Of a stretch of 64,000 nucleotides of DNA, positions 35,515 through 44,237 are shown piece after piece. How positions within the stretch are numbered: position 1 is the stretch's first letter; each line of letters begins with the position of its first letter. The stretch spans positions 1 through 64,000 of the forward strand of contig JAAFJY010000006.1 in assembly GCA_013299105.1 (NCBI GenBank), read 5' to 3'. A model generated the notes under the pieces. That model was not told where the DNA came from. It ran no database searches and saw only the letters and a program-made list of their open reading frames with translations. The stretch comes from Chitinophagales bacterium (lineage in GTDB: Bacteria; Bacteroidota; Bacteroidia; Chitinophagales; Saprospiraceae). The position numbers were made by a program, and so were the translations under genes.

Positions 35515-38181
35515 TTATCTCAGTATGTTTAGCTTCCTGACAACCACTTGCCCACCGATCTGCGCCCGCAAAAGATAGAGGCCGCTGGCTTGCTTGCCCA
35601 GGTCGAGCTGGTATTCAAATTGCGGGTCCTTCGACTCCCAAATCAGGGCACCAGCCTGGTTATATACCTGCACTTTGCTGCATGGTTGGCGCGATTGGTT
35701 GATGAAGTTGAACTGGCCCGTGTTTGATGGATTGGGATACAGCATGGTGTTGATCTCTTGAGGGGTCCTGGGCTCCTCGTAAGGATGGAGCTGGTTGTTG
35801 CCCGCTGCGCCGATATATACCGCATCAATAGCCATGTCGCTGGTGATTCCACCCGTAAGGCCCCGAAAACGCAGCATCACCGGGGTATTTTGGTAAGGCA
35901 AAAGGCTGATGCTGGCCTTGGTCCATTGGTTACCCTGGTTGCCGCTGAGTTGCCAGATGGTACTCCAAGTTTGGCCAGCGTCGGTGCTTACTTCCACAAA
36001 CATCGTACCCATTGTAGCGCCCTGCATGTGGTAATAAAACTCCAAAACCGGGTTGCTTACCGCGCTCAGGTTGAGGCATTGGCGGGTGCGCAATACTGCG
36101 GTCATGCTGAAGCTACTGGAGTTCATGAACAAGTAAGCATTGCCGTTTTGACCAGTATTGGGGCCAGTATTGGCATTGGGTGTGGCCCCTACCCTGCGTA
36201 CCCAGTTGGTTTGAAAACCCGAAACGCGCTCCAACACACCCAATTGGGTATTTTCAAAACTATTGGTGAAGGGGAAAGTGCTGAACAAGCTGCTGCAACC
36301 CGATGGTGGCTGTGTAATGGTGGCATTGCGCACCGCAGGGCAGTCCTTTGAGTCGGTTACGGTCAAAGTGTAAGTACCTGCGCCAAGGTTGTTGATGCTG
36401 GCTGTCGTAGCATTGTTCGACCAAGCATAATAATAAGGTGCAGTGCCACCACTGACCGCGCTGTTGATGCTGCCATTCGCAAGACCAAAAGCACTGACAT
36501 TGGTGCTCGTGAGATTGACTTGCAAGGGTACGGGGGCCAGGATCGTCACGGTGGCAGTGTCGCGGCATTGCAACGAGTCGCTGACCACCACGCTGTAAGT
36601 GCTGGGAGCCAGCCCAATCGCCTGGGAAACAGTATCGCCATTCGACCACAGGATGCTAACTGGACCCTGGGCACCACTGACTTGCACCGTGGCGCGGCCA
36701 TTGTCCACCCCAATGCAGGTAGGTCGGGTACCCGTGGCACTTACGCTAAGGTTGCAAACGGGAGCGGCGGTGCTGTCATTGAAAAACCGGATGTCATCAA
36801 TCGCGAAATCGCCCTGGTTGCCCGCACCGATGTTGACGTAGATCGAAAACTGGATATTGGGCACATTTTTGAAAAAACTCAGGTCGCAGGTCACCAGATT
36901 CCAGGCGTCGGTGGAGTAGCCTTGGGGCTCGTAGTACAAAATCGCTTCGGGAACTACGCCCCAGGAAACACCACCATCCGTACTGGCGTACACCCCAAAG
37001 TCGAGGATGCTGGCCCCAAATGCGTGCAGACGCAATGACATCTTGGGCACATTGTATCCTTGGAAACTGAAACAAGGACTGCGCAACCAACCCGCCCGAT
37101 AGGCATTGGCGCTGTCTGCCGAAGATTCAAGAAACAGGTATTTGCTGCCCGAAAACGCGGCATTGGGTCCAGTGCCTGGTGTGGGTGTCGCCCCAGTTCC
37201 GGTGCGGAAACGCAAGAGGCCGAAAGTCGAATCTTGGAAATAGTCGGTCCAGTAGGCCATGCCGTTTTCAAAGTCAAAATTGTAGGGCAAACTGGTGATC
37301 TGGTTTTCGCAGTTGTTGGGATGCTGGCAACCCGTCAGGTAAGCGCGGTCATTGAGTGCGGTATAAACCATGCGGTTCATCTGGCCGGGTGTAAAGCGAT
37401 TCTTGCACGAAGGATGCGCATACGACATGATGTTGGTCATATCCGGCTGATAAGTCTGCCCATTCGCGTCGCCAATGCCACCCAGCCAAGTGCAACCATA
37501 AGTATTGCTGCCTACGTTGGGGTCGGCAGGAGTGTCGCATACTTCGTCGCCAGCGGTTTGGCAATTGCTACCGTTCACCAACTCATCGGTGCGTACAGCA
37601 TTGCTTTTGCCGTGGGTGTGGTACAGGCCAAAATAGTGCCCTACCTCGTGCAAGAAAATCGAGAAGTCTGAGCATCCTTTGGACATGATTACGCGGTCGG
37701 CACTGGGCGGCATGTAACTGTAACCGCATACGGCAGCATTGTTGATGCTTACGGTGTGAAAAAAGTAGATGTTCAACACATTGGGTGAGTCGTAGGCGCT
37801 CAATTGGGGTTCTTCGCTTGAATCGAAGCCAAAGAGGGTGTTGTTGGCAATGTCTTGTTTGCTTCCACATTCAAAAAATTGGACGCCATAAGGGCCAAAG
37901 GCGTTGTTCAACAAGCTCAGGCACTGCGTGACGTAGTAATAATCGATCCTGGGTGCAGCGTTTGGTCCAGAGGTCGCCACGCATTCCCGGAATTGCACCG
38001 GAATCCAGCGCATCCCCGTATGGGAACGGAGTTGCGGTCGCTGGCGCAAGCTGCGGGTGCGGTTCATGTACTCGATGTGTTCGGGTGTGGGTTCAAAACC
38101 ACAATCGGCGTGCTGGGCCTGGACTTGTTGCACAAGGAATAGCAAAAGTCCGGCGCAGAGGAATCGGAATAAAGTTGACAT
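35515..38181 (-). CDS. Secreted M43 (pappalysin-type) metalloprotease with SprB-like repeats and T9SS sorting domain
   Basis: About 888 residues, signal peptide ending VQAQ. The zinc site is HEVGHYFGLYHTHG near residue 180 (HExxHxxGxxH metzincin form). Then come two MAM/jellyroll-like segments and a pair of SprB-like repeats (for example GRATVQVSGAQGPVSILWS and GSINSAVSGGTAPYYYAWS). The last 80 residues form a type A Por sorting domain (YPNPSNTGQFNF, then YQLDLGKQASGLYLLRAQ, ending VVRKLNILR), so export through the type IX system and cell-surface release are expected. The ATG at 38181 begins the signal peptide; an upstream ATG at 38247 is unlikely. Confidence 0.92.
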   Translation of the reverse strand: MSTLFRFLCAGLLLFLVQQVQAQHADCGFEPTPEHIEYMNRTRSLRQRPQLRSHTGMRWIPVQFRECVATSGPNAAPRIDYYYVTQCLSLLNNAFGPYGVQFFECGSKQDIANNTLFGFDSSEEPQLSAYDSPNVLNIYFFHTVSINNAAVCGYSYMPPSADRVIMSKGCSDFSIFLHEVGHYFGLYHTHGKSNAVRTDELVNGSNCQTAGDEVCDTPADPNVGSNTYGCTWLGGIGDANGQTYQPDMTNIMSYAHPSCKNRFTPGQMNRMVYTALNDRAYLTGCQHPNNCENQITSLPYNFDFENGMAYWTDYFQDSTFGLLRFRTGTGATPTPGTGPNAAFSGSKYLFLESSADSANAYRAGWLRSPCFSFQGYNVPKMSLRLHAFGASILDFGVYASTDGGVSWGVVPEAILYYEPQGYSTDAWNLVTCDLSFFKNVPNIQFSIYVNIGAGNQGDFAIDDIRFFNDSTAAPVCNLSVSATGTRPTCIGVDNGRATVQVSGAQGPVSILWSNGDTVSQAIGLAPSTYSVVVSDSLQCRDTATVTILAPVPLQVNLTSTNVSAFGLANGSINSAVSGGTAPYYYAWSNNATTASINNLGAGTYTLTVTDSKDCPAVRNATITQPPSGCSSLFSTFPFTNSFENTQLGVLERVSGFQTNWVRRVGATPNANTGPNTGQNGNAYLFMNSSSFSMTAVLRTRQCLNLSAVSNPVLEFYYHMQGATMGTMFVEVSTDAGQTWSTIWQLSGNQGNQWTKASISLLPYQNTPVMLRFRGLTGGITSDMAIDAVYIGAAGNNQLHPYEEPRTPQEINTMLYPNPSNTGQFNFINQSRQPCSKVQVYNQAGALIWESKDPQFEYQLDLGKQASGLYLLRAQIGGQVVVRKLNILR

Positions 38182-38279
38182 GGTGTGAGAGAGGTTAATC
38201 GTTGGGTTTTCGGACCGCATTTTTAGGCCCGGTTTTGCCCAACGCATGGGATATTTGTTAGTGAGTAGATGGGATTATT

Positions 38280-38361
38280 GAAAAAGGTTGAAAGGTTCAA
38301 GGTTGAAAAGTTGAAACTGGGGGCTCTCTTTTCAACCTTTCAACTCTTCAAGTCTTTCAAC
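38280..38361. repeat. Inverted TTGAAAG tracts forming a hairpin after the proline-rich gene
   Basis: A forward run of TTGAAAGG/TTCAAGG units is followed, after CTGGGGGCTCTC, by the reverse-complement run CTTTTCAACCTTTCAAC and so on. The two runs can pair in RNA, so this may act as a terminator. The same inverted layout occurs at 56457-56528. Confidence 0.7.
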
Positions 38362-38366
38362 TAAAA

Positions 38367-39596
38367 TCACTTGCTGCGCTTCACATAAAACAGCTTCGTT
38401 CCTTGCTCGACCAAAGTCAGTGGGTCCTTGTTCAGGTTGCGGTCGGCGCGAGGGTCGGATACGGGTTGGCCGCCTTTCATCACAAAACTGAATTGCTGTA
38501 TTTCCTTGCCACCTGGCAGGTCGGGGCGGATGACTTCCACGTCAACGTGATAGCTGCCATCGGGCAGGTCCTTGCGGGTGAGGAGATCCGTACTTCCTGG
38601 GCGCATGAATGCACCGCCATTGATGATCCAGTGCCCTACTTCGGTATTCAGTTGTTGTTTTTCGAGTTGGTGGTCGCCGTTGAGTTCGTGGTAGCCCACT
38701 ATTTTGCCGTTCAGGTACAGTTTCATGGTAAACTCGTAGTTGCGGGTTTCATTCCAACCGTTCTGGTTTTTGATTTTGGCGTCTTGGGTGGTATGGTAGG
38801 TTTTGAAGGTAAAATCCTCGTCCAGGAACTCAACATAACCCCATTGGCTCCAAAGGCCATTGGCGAAGTACATGTCTTTCACGGGGGCGTAAACGTCGGG
38901 GTTGCTTTTTTTGCTCACCGAAAAAGGGAAGGTGTAAAAATGCTTGGATCCCGCCTTGAAGCGCAGTTCGTACTGCCCTTCAAAAATCTTCACGAAATAG
39001 GGATACTTGTCCAGGTTGCGGGCATCGTTGAAGAGTTTCATCTTGTAAAAAGGGATGATTTCGAGCTCGGCCTTGAAGTACAGGGTGCCTTTGAGCTCGT
39101 TTTTGGTCACTTCTACCACGTCCACCGACAAGATGGGATTGTTGTATTCACTATAATTGGCGGGTGTACCTTTGGTGGTTTTTTGGGGTAAAAAGCTGGC
39201 GTGCAAACCATCAATGCGCAGTTCGCCATTGGTAGGATTGTATTCCATGTAGCGGTCGAGCAGGTCATAAAAAGCGATGGCCGGAGTGGTGGGGGTGGAG
39301 CTGAAGTCGAGTTCAACAGGCTCTTTTGGTGCAGCGGGAGCATTTGCGTTGGCATTCCCGCCTGGCATCGGACGGCCTGGTTTGGTAACTGCGGGAACTG
39401 GTGGAGCGGGACTTGGCGTGCTTGGCGTTGTTGCAGGCGATGGCGTGGCGGCAGGCGTTTGAGCGGGTGGTGTTTCTTTTTTGTCCTTGGCTGGGATCCT
39501 AACCTTGGGCAGGTTAATCTGTGCTGTTGCATCGAGGACGATGAAAAGCAACACCGTGGCCCAAAGGTGTCGTGTACTAAGGATAATCGGCTTCAT
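38367..39596 (-). CDS. Secreted proline/threonine-rich protein of unknown function
   Basis: A 409-residue exported protein with a signal peptide (about residues 1-26, ends DATAQ). It has a low-complexity Pro/Ala/Thr linker at about 43-96, where runs of TPSPATTPSTPSP are seen, and then a globular region from about 100 rich in aromatic and beta-prone segments (YPYFVKIFEGQYELRFKAG, GYVEFLDEDFTFKTY). No family was recognised. It lies directly upstream of the M43 protease on the same strand, separated by a hairpin tract, so it may be envelope or extracellular. It has no recognisable sorting domain. Confidence 0.6.
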   Translation of the reverse strand: MKPIILSTRHLWATVLLFIVLDATAQINLPKVRIPAKDKKETPPAQTPAATPSPATTPSTPSPAPPVPAVTKPGRPMPGGNANANAPAAPKEPVELDFSSTPTTPAIAFYDLLDRYMEYNPTNGELRIDGLHASFLPQKTTKGTPANYSEYNNPILSVDVVEVTKNELKGTLYFKAELEIIPFYKMKLFNDARNLDKYPYFVKIFEGQYELRFKAGSKHFYTFPFSVSKKSNPDVYAPVKDMYFANGLWSQWGYVEFLDEDFTFKTYHTTQDAKIKNQNGWNETRNYEFTMKLYLNGKIVGYHELNGDHQLEKQQLNTEVGHWIINGGAFMRPGSTDLLTRKDLPDGSYHVDVEVIRPDLPGGKEIQQFSFVMKGGQPVSDPRADRNLNKDPLTLVEQGTKLFYVKRSK

Positions 39597-39829
39597 AAGC
39601 AGTCATTTTGGGCTGGAAAACTTACTTTTCAGTTCCCCAGAGGATGAACAATGCAGTAAAAGTCCGCCGCATTTTGTTCCCAAAAACGAGGGCTAAATCG
39701 CCGTATGGAATGGATAAACAAGTGTAGTAATAGACAACACGAACGTGTCCTAGAAGGTTAGAAGCTACAAAAGCAAATGTTAGCGGATTTTCTGCGCTTG
39801 GAAAGTATGCAGGATTATGTCGGCTGATT

Positions 39830-39933
39830 AGAGGGGCGGTAACAGAAGGTCAAAATGTGATCAAAGGTATTTCTAATGTCATGACTCAATCAGAGCGTGA
39901 CACGGTACGCCATTTTGACCATTCTCCGCCTCT
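39830..39933. repeat. Imperfect inverted repeat in the 39.8 kb gap
   Basis: AGAGGGGCGGTAACAGAAGG-TCAAAATG at 39830-39857 pairs with CATTTTGACCATTCTCCGCC-TCT at 39911-39933. Arms are 23-28 bases with a 53-base spacer. This could be a remnant of a second small element or an RNA structure. Confidence 0.55.
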
Positions 39934-40041
39934 CATTGCTACCGCAATGTCAGCTCTAAGGGCTTTTTTTGCTCAAAAACCGCGTAGCAGCGGCATTAGA
40001 ACATTTTGACTTTGAGTTCTGAGACGGCCGCACCTGCCTAA

Positions 40042-40187
40042 GTATTTGAGCTAAAATAAGATGGACATCTTTGTTTTAGAGGTTTAGCAAAAAAAAGAAC
40101 ACAACGTCCTTTCATACAGTTGCTTAAACTGGTAGTGATCTTTTTTCAATAAACCCAAACCTGTCCACCTTATTTTTTTACGCTCCC
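40042..40187 (+). mobile_element. MITE-like palindromic element, copy C (146 bp)
   Basis: Starts GTATTTGAGCTAAAATAAG and ends TTATTTTTTTACGCTCCC. Flanked by perfect 3-base direct repeats TAA (40039-40041 and 40188-40190). It carries the longer central loop, shared with copy D, including CAGTTGCTTAAACTGG, an inner hairpin. Confidence 0.88.
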
Positions 40188-40269
40188 TAATGTATTGGAA
40201 TTTAGGGCAAGCGCATCAAGATTAAATTCCGAGGATCTCGCCCAAGTATCCAATGCTCATAGGAGCCCT

Positions 40270-40318
40270 GAAGCATCTTTTTTCAACCTTACAACTCTTC
40301 ACCCATTCAACTCAACTA
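40270..40318. repeat. TTCAACCTT-type tract overlapping the argF' end
   Basis: Units resembling TTCAACCTT, ACAACTC and TTCACCCA run into the argF' coding end. The last residues VELNG and the stop are written by the complement of CACCCATTCAACTCAAC, so the tract forms the protein C-terminus. Confidence 0.65.
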
Positions 40319-41252
40319 AAATTTCCCGCAAAACCGCCATCGCCGCCCAAGTCCGGTTATTCGCCTGCGCGATCACGATGGAGTTGGGTCCGTCGAGCAC
40401 CGCATCGTCTACCACCACGTTGCGGCGCACGGGTAGGCAGTGCATGAACTTGGCCTGGTTGGTCCAATGGTCGAGCTTGTGCTGGGTGATGCGCCAATTG
40501 GGATCTTGGTTTAGGATTTGGCCGTACTCGCGGTACGAAGACCAGTTTTTGCCATAAATAAAATCGGCCCCTTCAAAGGCTTTCTCTTGGTTGTACTCCA
40601 GTTTTGCGCCCCCCATGTACGCATCGGCCAGTTCGTAGCCTTCGGGGTGAGTCACCACCAAGTCCACATTGGCGATGTTCATCCATTCCACAAAGGAGTT
40701 GGGTACTGCCTGGGGCAGGGCACGCACGTGCGGGGCCCAGCTCAAAACAACCTTGGGGCGCTCTTTTTGCTTGAACTCTTCGATGGTGATCACATCCGCC
40801 AATGACTGCAAGGGGTGCCGGGTAGCCGACTCCAGGCTGACCACAGGCACAGTGGCGTAGCGCTTAAATGCCTCGATCACCTGCTCCTGGTAATCCCTTT
40901 CGCGGTCTTTAAGCGTAGGAAAGGTGCGCACGCCGATGATGTCGCCGTATTGACTGATCACGGGAGCGGCCTCTTTGATGTGTTCGGCGCTGCCTGCATT
41001 CATGACGGCCCCTTCTTCAAACTCGATCACCCAACCCGAATCGGCGTTCATGCTGATGACCTTCATGCCTAGGGTATTGGCCGCCTTTTCGGTGCTCAGG
41101 CGGGTGCGCAAGCTGGGGTTGAAAAACAGGAGGACCATCGTTTTGTTTTTGCCCAGGTGCTCATAAGCAAAGGGATTGGCTTTCATTTCGCGGGCCGATG
41201 CTACTAGTGCGGCCAGGTCCGCGATGTCTTTGGTTGAGGTGAAATGTTTCAT
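40299..41252 (-). CDS. argF': N-acyl-L-ornithine carbamoyltransferase (acetyl- or succinyl-ornithine)
   Basis: Carbamoyl-phosphate transferase of the Bacteroidota arginine pathway. 317 residues. Landmarks are the carbamoyl-phosphate loop FFNPSLRTRLSTEKA, the SATRHPLQSLADV segment, and the HCLPVRRNVVV segment that holds the catalytic Cys. In the region that discriminates acetyl from succinyl substrate, relatives have Glu (acetyl) or Pro (succinyl); here the aligned position reads Ala in SAEHIKEAAPV. I recall this assignment from published mutagenesis and did not check it. Its C-terminus is encoded by a repeat tract. Follows argD. Confidence 0.9.
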   Translation of the reverse strand: MKHFTSTKDIADLAALVASAREMKANPFAYEHLGKNKTMVLLFFNPSLRTRLSTEKAANTLGMKVISMNADSGWVIEFEEGAVMNAGSAEHIKEAAPVISQYGDIIGVRTFPTLKDRERDYQEQVIEAFKRYATVPVVSLESATRHPLQSLADVITIEEFKQKERPKVVLSWAPHVRALPQAVPNSFVEWMNIANVDLVVTHPEGYELADAYMGGAKLEYNQEKAFEGADFIYGKNWSSYREYGQILNQDPNWRITQHKLDHWTNQAKFMHCLPVRRNVVVDDAVLDGPNSIVIAQANNRTWAAMAVLREILVELNG

Positions 41253-41287
41253 GCGAAACGGTCTAGTTGGTGAGTTTTACCTTTGTT

Positions 41288-41324
41288 GACATACGATAGA
41301 CAATATACGACATACGACATATGA
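41288..41324. repeat. ACATACGA tandem tract upstream of argF'
   Basis: GACATACGATAGACAATATA is followed by CGACATACGACATATGA, an imperfect series of 8-9 base units right upstream of argF' translation start. It is in the position of a 5' leader. Confidence 0.65.
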
Positions 41325-41494
41325 TTTGGGGGCCCGCTTGGAAAATTTGTCGCAATATTAGGCTTATCGTTTGCCCGGTTTGGCGTTTTTGAAATTTAAT
41401 ATTTGTAATTTTGACCCAATCCTAGTGGTCCAAATTGTAAATCTGCCCCAAGTTCCACGGGGTATTTGTAATTCGTACCACTAGTCAAAATCCC

Positions 41495-41580
41495 GGTCAA
41501 GGTCATGCTGGCAAATCTCCCGCCAAGGCGGGATCATCAGCGTCATCCATGTGCTAAAAAAGCCTCGCGCAGCGGGTTTT
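41495..41580 (+). repeat. Modular dispersed repeat, copy R4 (degenerate)
   Basis: GGTCAAGGTCATGCTGG, then CCCGCCAAGGCGGGA hairpin, then GCGTCATCCATGTGC and the GC-rich module GCCTCGCGCAGCGGGT. Same module types as R5 and R6 but shorter period tract. Confidence 0.55.
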
Positions 41581-41671
41581 CTTGGATACCGAACATGATG
41601 CTGAGCGCGATGTTGACAAAGCCATAGGCGGTTTTGTATCCGAGCATGAATGGATTACTTAGCGTTGCGTT

Positions 41672-41691
41672 AGACAGGGCATGCCCTGTCT
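41672..41691. repeat. Perfect 20-bp palindrome (GACAGGGCATGCCCTGTC)
   Basis: AGACAGGGCATGCCCTGTCT reads identically on both strands; one arm continues as CTAC. Palindromes of the type GTAGAGAC-...-GTCTCTAC are known as dispersed repeats in several phyla. This may be a protein-binding site or a small mobile palindrome. Confidence 0.75.
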
Positions 41692-41750
41692 CTACAAAAC
41701 CCGGCGCGAAGCAGAATCCCGGAACAAATCACTGATTTTCTTCCAAAAAC

Positions 41751-41840
41751 GGGGTCCAAATCAGTGTTTATCCGTTGCATCCGTTTCATCCGTGTTCCCA
41801 ACCAAGGGCCGCGCAGCGGACCAAACAATCATCCGAGGCC
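41751..41840 (+). repeat. Modular dispersed repeat, copy R5
   Basis: GGGGTCCAAATCAGTG, then units of period nine (TTATCCGTTGCA, TCCGTTTCA, TCCGTGTTCC), then the GC hairpin GGGCCGCGCAGCGGACC and CAATCATCCGAGGC. The same ending AATCATCCGAGGC is found in R6b. Confidence 0.7.
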
Positions 41841-41845
41841 CCGCC

Positions 41846-43000
41846 TCAAGCAGGCTGCAAGTTCCCACTGACCTGCAAAGCATGGTCCAGTTTTTCCAAA
41901 AACAAATCCGCTTCCTTTTGCCCCAAAGACAAAGCGGGCAACAAGCGCACCACATTGGCATTGGAGGCCGAACCTACGAATACTTTTTGCTCAAAAAGCA
42001 GGCTTTTGCGCAATTTGGCAGTATTGAATCCAAACTCGATGCCGATCATCAAGCCCTCACCACGCACTTCTTGCACGTGTTCCATTTGCGAGAGCTCGTC
42101 GATCAGGTAAGCACCTACTTCAGCGGCGTTTTGCACCAATTGATCTTGGTAAAGCACGTCCAAAACCGCGATTCCTGCCGCACAAGCAAGGTGATTGCCG
42201 CCAAATGTGGTGCCTAAAAGGCCGTGTTTCGCTTCAAATTTAGGGTGCAACAAGAGGCCCCCAATCGGAAAACCATTGCCCATGCCCTTGGCGATGCTGA
42301 TCAAGTCAGGCTCCAAACCCGGCGCATATTGGAACGCAAAAAAGCGCCCGCTGCGCCCATACCCCGACTGGATTTCATCGAGGATCAGGACTGTGTTGTA
42401 TTTTTTGCACAAAGCCTGGGTGGCCAGCAAAAACTCCGGGTCGGCTACATAAATGCCACCCACTCCCTGGATGCCTTCCACGATCACCGCCGAAACATCT
42501 TCTTTGGCCAGGCTTTTTTCTAGGGTCTCCAGGTCGTTGAGCGGCAAGTAATCGACTTGAAAAGTACGGTTGATCGCCGCCTGGATGTAGGGGCTGTCGG
42601 TCACATTCACCGCTGCCGAGGTACGCCCGTGAAAGCTCTTTTTGAAAGCCACCACCTTGCTACGCCCATTGTAAAAAGAGGCCATTTTCAAGGCATTTTC
42701 GTTGGCTTCGGCCCCGGAATTGCACAAAAACAAGCGGTAATGGTCACAACCCGACAAAGCACCAAGCTTGTTGGCCAACTCAGTTTGTAAGTCATTGAGC
42801 ACCGAGTTGGAGTAAAACCCCAACTTGGCCACCTGCTCACTCACTTTTTGAACATAGTGTGGGTGCGAATGCCCAATGGAAATGACCGCATGGCCGCCGT
42901 ACAAGTCGAGATAAGCCTGGTCTTTGTCGTCAAAGACATAGTTGCCCTCGCCCCGTACGGGCTTGAGCTCATAAAGTGGATATACGTCAAAAAGCTCCAT
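41846..43000 (-). CDS. argD: Acetylornithine/succinylornithine aminotransferase
   Basis: PLP-dependent class III aminotransferase of arginine biosynthesis. 384 residues. Landmarks are LYGGHAVISIGHSHPH, LFLCNSGAEANENALKMA, SFHGRTSAAVN, ILDEIQSGYGRSGRFFAF (PLP aspartate), SIAKGMGNGFPIGG (PLP lysine) and the end FLEKLDHALQ. The start ATG at 43000 lies right beside a TTAGTGG tract, so the leader is repeat sequence. Gaps to argF' and argC are filled with repeats, although gene order is arginine-operon-like. Confidence 0.96.
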   Translation of the reverse strand: MELFDVYPLYELKPVRGEGNYVFDDKDQAYLDLYGGHAVISIGHSHPHYVQKVSEQVAKLGFYSNSVLNDLQTELANKLGALSGCDHYRLFLCNSGAEANENALKMASFYNGRSKVVAFKKSFHGRTSAAVNVTDSPYIQAAINRTFQVDYLPLNDLETLEKSLAKEDVSAVIVEGIQGVGGIYVADPEFLLATQALCKKYNTVLILDEIQSGYGRSGRFFAFQYAPGLEPDLISIAKGMGNGFPIGGLLLHPKFEAKHGLLGTTFGGNHLACAAGIAVLDVLYQDQLVQNAAEVGAYLIDELSQMEHVQEVRGEGLMIGIEFGFNTAKLRKSLLFEQKVFVGSASNANVVRLLPALSLGQKEADLFLEKLDHALQVSGNLQPA

Positions 43001-43043
43001 GTCAATGGTTAGTGGTTAGTTGTTAATGGTTAGTTGTTAGTGG
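43001..43043 (+). repeat. TTAGTGG tandem tract upstream of argD
   Basis: GTCAATGGTTAGTGGTTAGT followed by TGTTAATGGTTAGTTGTTAG: 7-base units of the TTAGTGG/TTAATGG type. It begins at the base after the argD start codon (complement), so the argD leader carries the tract. Confidence 0.8.
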
Positions 43044-43067
43044 GGCGGCAAAAAATAGAGTGTTCTG

Positions 43068-43278
43068 GTGGTCAACGTCATGCTAGCATCATGTAAATCA
43101 CAAACATCACAAAAATCACAGTTCAGACAAAAGTAGTGGTCAACGTCACATTAGCAATCCGTGAAAATCCGTGTCATCCGTGTCATCCGTGTTCCAAAAA
43201 AAGCCTGCGCAGCAGGCCAAAAAAACATCTGTTTGCCCAAACAGCTCGCGTAGCGGGCAAAAATCATCATCCGAGGCT
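43068..43278 (+). repeat. Modular dispersed repeats R6a and R6b in tandem
   Basis: R6a (43068-43135) has GGTGGTCAACGTCATGCTAG, a tract of period nine (AAATCACAAACATCACAAAA), then CAGTTCAGACAAAAG. R6b (43136-43278) has TGGTCAACGTCACATTAG, the 9-base tract AATCCGTGAAAATCCGTG-TCATCCGTG repeated, TTCC, a GC hairpin CCTGCGCAGCAGG, a second one TCGCGTAGCGGGC and CATCATCCGAGGC. Two copies side by side with different tract sequences but the same first box. Confidence 0.75.
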
Positions 43279-43280
43279 AG

Positions 43281-44237
43281 TTAAAACAACCCGGCCTTCA
43301 AGCCCAAGCCAGTGGTCTCCGGCAAGCCGAAGATCAGGTTCATGTTGTGTACGGCCTGGCCCGATGCCCCCTTGGTCAGGTTGTCGATGGCGCTGATGAT
43401 GAAGGCTTTGTTGCCGTGTTTTTCCACATAAACCAGGGCTTTGTTGGTGTTCACCACCTGCTTGAGGTGCGGATTGACCTCGCTGATCACTGTGAAAGGG
43501 TGCTCGGCGTAATAATCGGCGTACAGTTTTTTCAAGTCCTCCACGCTCAGGTCGAACTCGGTGTAGGTGGTGGCAAAAATGCCCCGGGTAAAATCGCCGC
43601 GCAGGGGAATGAAGTTCAGGTCATGGGCCAAATTGGCTTGCAATTGACCCAGGCTGCGCATGATTTCCGCGAGATGCTGGTGATTAAAAGCCTTGTAAAC
43701 CGACAAATTATTGGCTCGCCAACTGAAATGGGTATTCGAACTGGGCGCTTGACCCGCTCCCGTGGAGCCCGTGATGGCGTTTACATGGATTTCGTTTTTC
43801 AACAAACCCGCCTGCGCCAAAGGCAGCAAAGCTACTTGAATGGCCGTGGCAAAACAGCCCGGATTGGCGATGCGTTTGCTGTGCCGGATGCGCTCGCGAT
43901 TGAGCTCTGGCAAACCGTAGACCCAGTTTTCGTCGAGGCGAAAATCGTTGCCCAGGTCGATCACTGCCACGTTTTCAGGGATCGGGTTGTCCTGCAAAAA
44001 CTGCGGCGATTGGCCGTGCCCCATGCAAAGGAACAGCACATCGACGCTCTTGGGTAATTCTGCGCTGAAACGCAAATTGGTTTCTCCCAACAAGTCGTCG
44101 TGGGTGTCCGAGACCAGTTTTCCGGCCTGGCTGGCGCTTTGCACGCCTGCGATTTCCACTTCAGGGTGTCGGATCAGGATGCGCAGCAGTTCGCCCGCCG
44201 TGTACCCGCCGCCGCCGATGATGCCTGCCTTGATCAT
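43281..44237 (-). CDS. argC: N-acetyl-gamma-glutamyl-phosphate reductase
   Basis: NADPH-dependent reduction of N-acylglutamyl phosphate. 318 residues, the short family form. The Rossmann motif is GIIGGGGYTAGELLRIL. The catalytic Cys lies in ANPGCFATAIQVALLPL at about residue 131. Other segments are SGAGQAPSSNTHFSWRA-like and FIPLRGDFTRGIFATTY. The ATG start overlaps the argG stop (ATGA), so the two are translationally coupled. The gene's end lies 3 bases from R6b repeats. Confidence 0.96.
   Translation of the reverse strand: MIKAGIIGGGGYTAGELLRILIRHPEVEIAGVQSASQAGKLVSDTHDDLLGETNLRFSAELPKSVDVLFLCMGHGQSPQFLQDNPIPENVAVIDLGNDFRLDENWVYGLPELNRERIRHSKRIANPGCFATAIQVALLPLAQAGLLKNEIHVNAITGSTGAGQAPSSNTHFSWRANNLSVYKAFNHQHLAEIMRSLGQLQANLAHDLNFIPLRGDFTRGIFATTYTEFDLSVEDLKKLYADYYAEHPFTVISEVNPHLKQVVNTNKALVYVEKHGNKAFIISAIDNLTKGASGQAVHNMNLIFGLPETTGLGLKAGLF

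Larger units (their letters stand above)
39597..40298. other. 700-base gap before the arginine genes
   Basis: It holds an imperfect inverted repeat (39830-39933), MITE copy C (40042-40187) and a TTCAACCTT-type tract (about 40270-40315). A 90-codon open frame without a start codon crosses 39740-40010 on the plus strand and ends RSSGIRTF; it resembles no known family to me and may be chance or a decayed gene. Confidence 0.5.
41253..41845. other. 590-base repeat-filled gap between argF' and argD
   Basis: Contains an ACATACGA tract (41288-41324), two modular repeats (41495-41580, 41751-41840) and a perfect 20-base palindrome (41672-41691). A 34-codon minus-strand frame (41543-41647, ending in LREAFLAHG) overlaps the repeat and may be the remnant of a small membrane protein; it is not called as a gene. 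Normally such argD-argF' gaps are short, so insertions probably split the operon. Confidence 0.55.

Noticed and set aside
41543-41647. 34-codon frame ending LREAFLAHG
   Set aside because: Its last codons are repeat sequence; may be a remnant but is too short to call.
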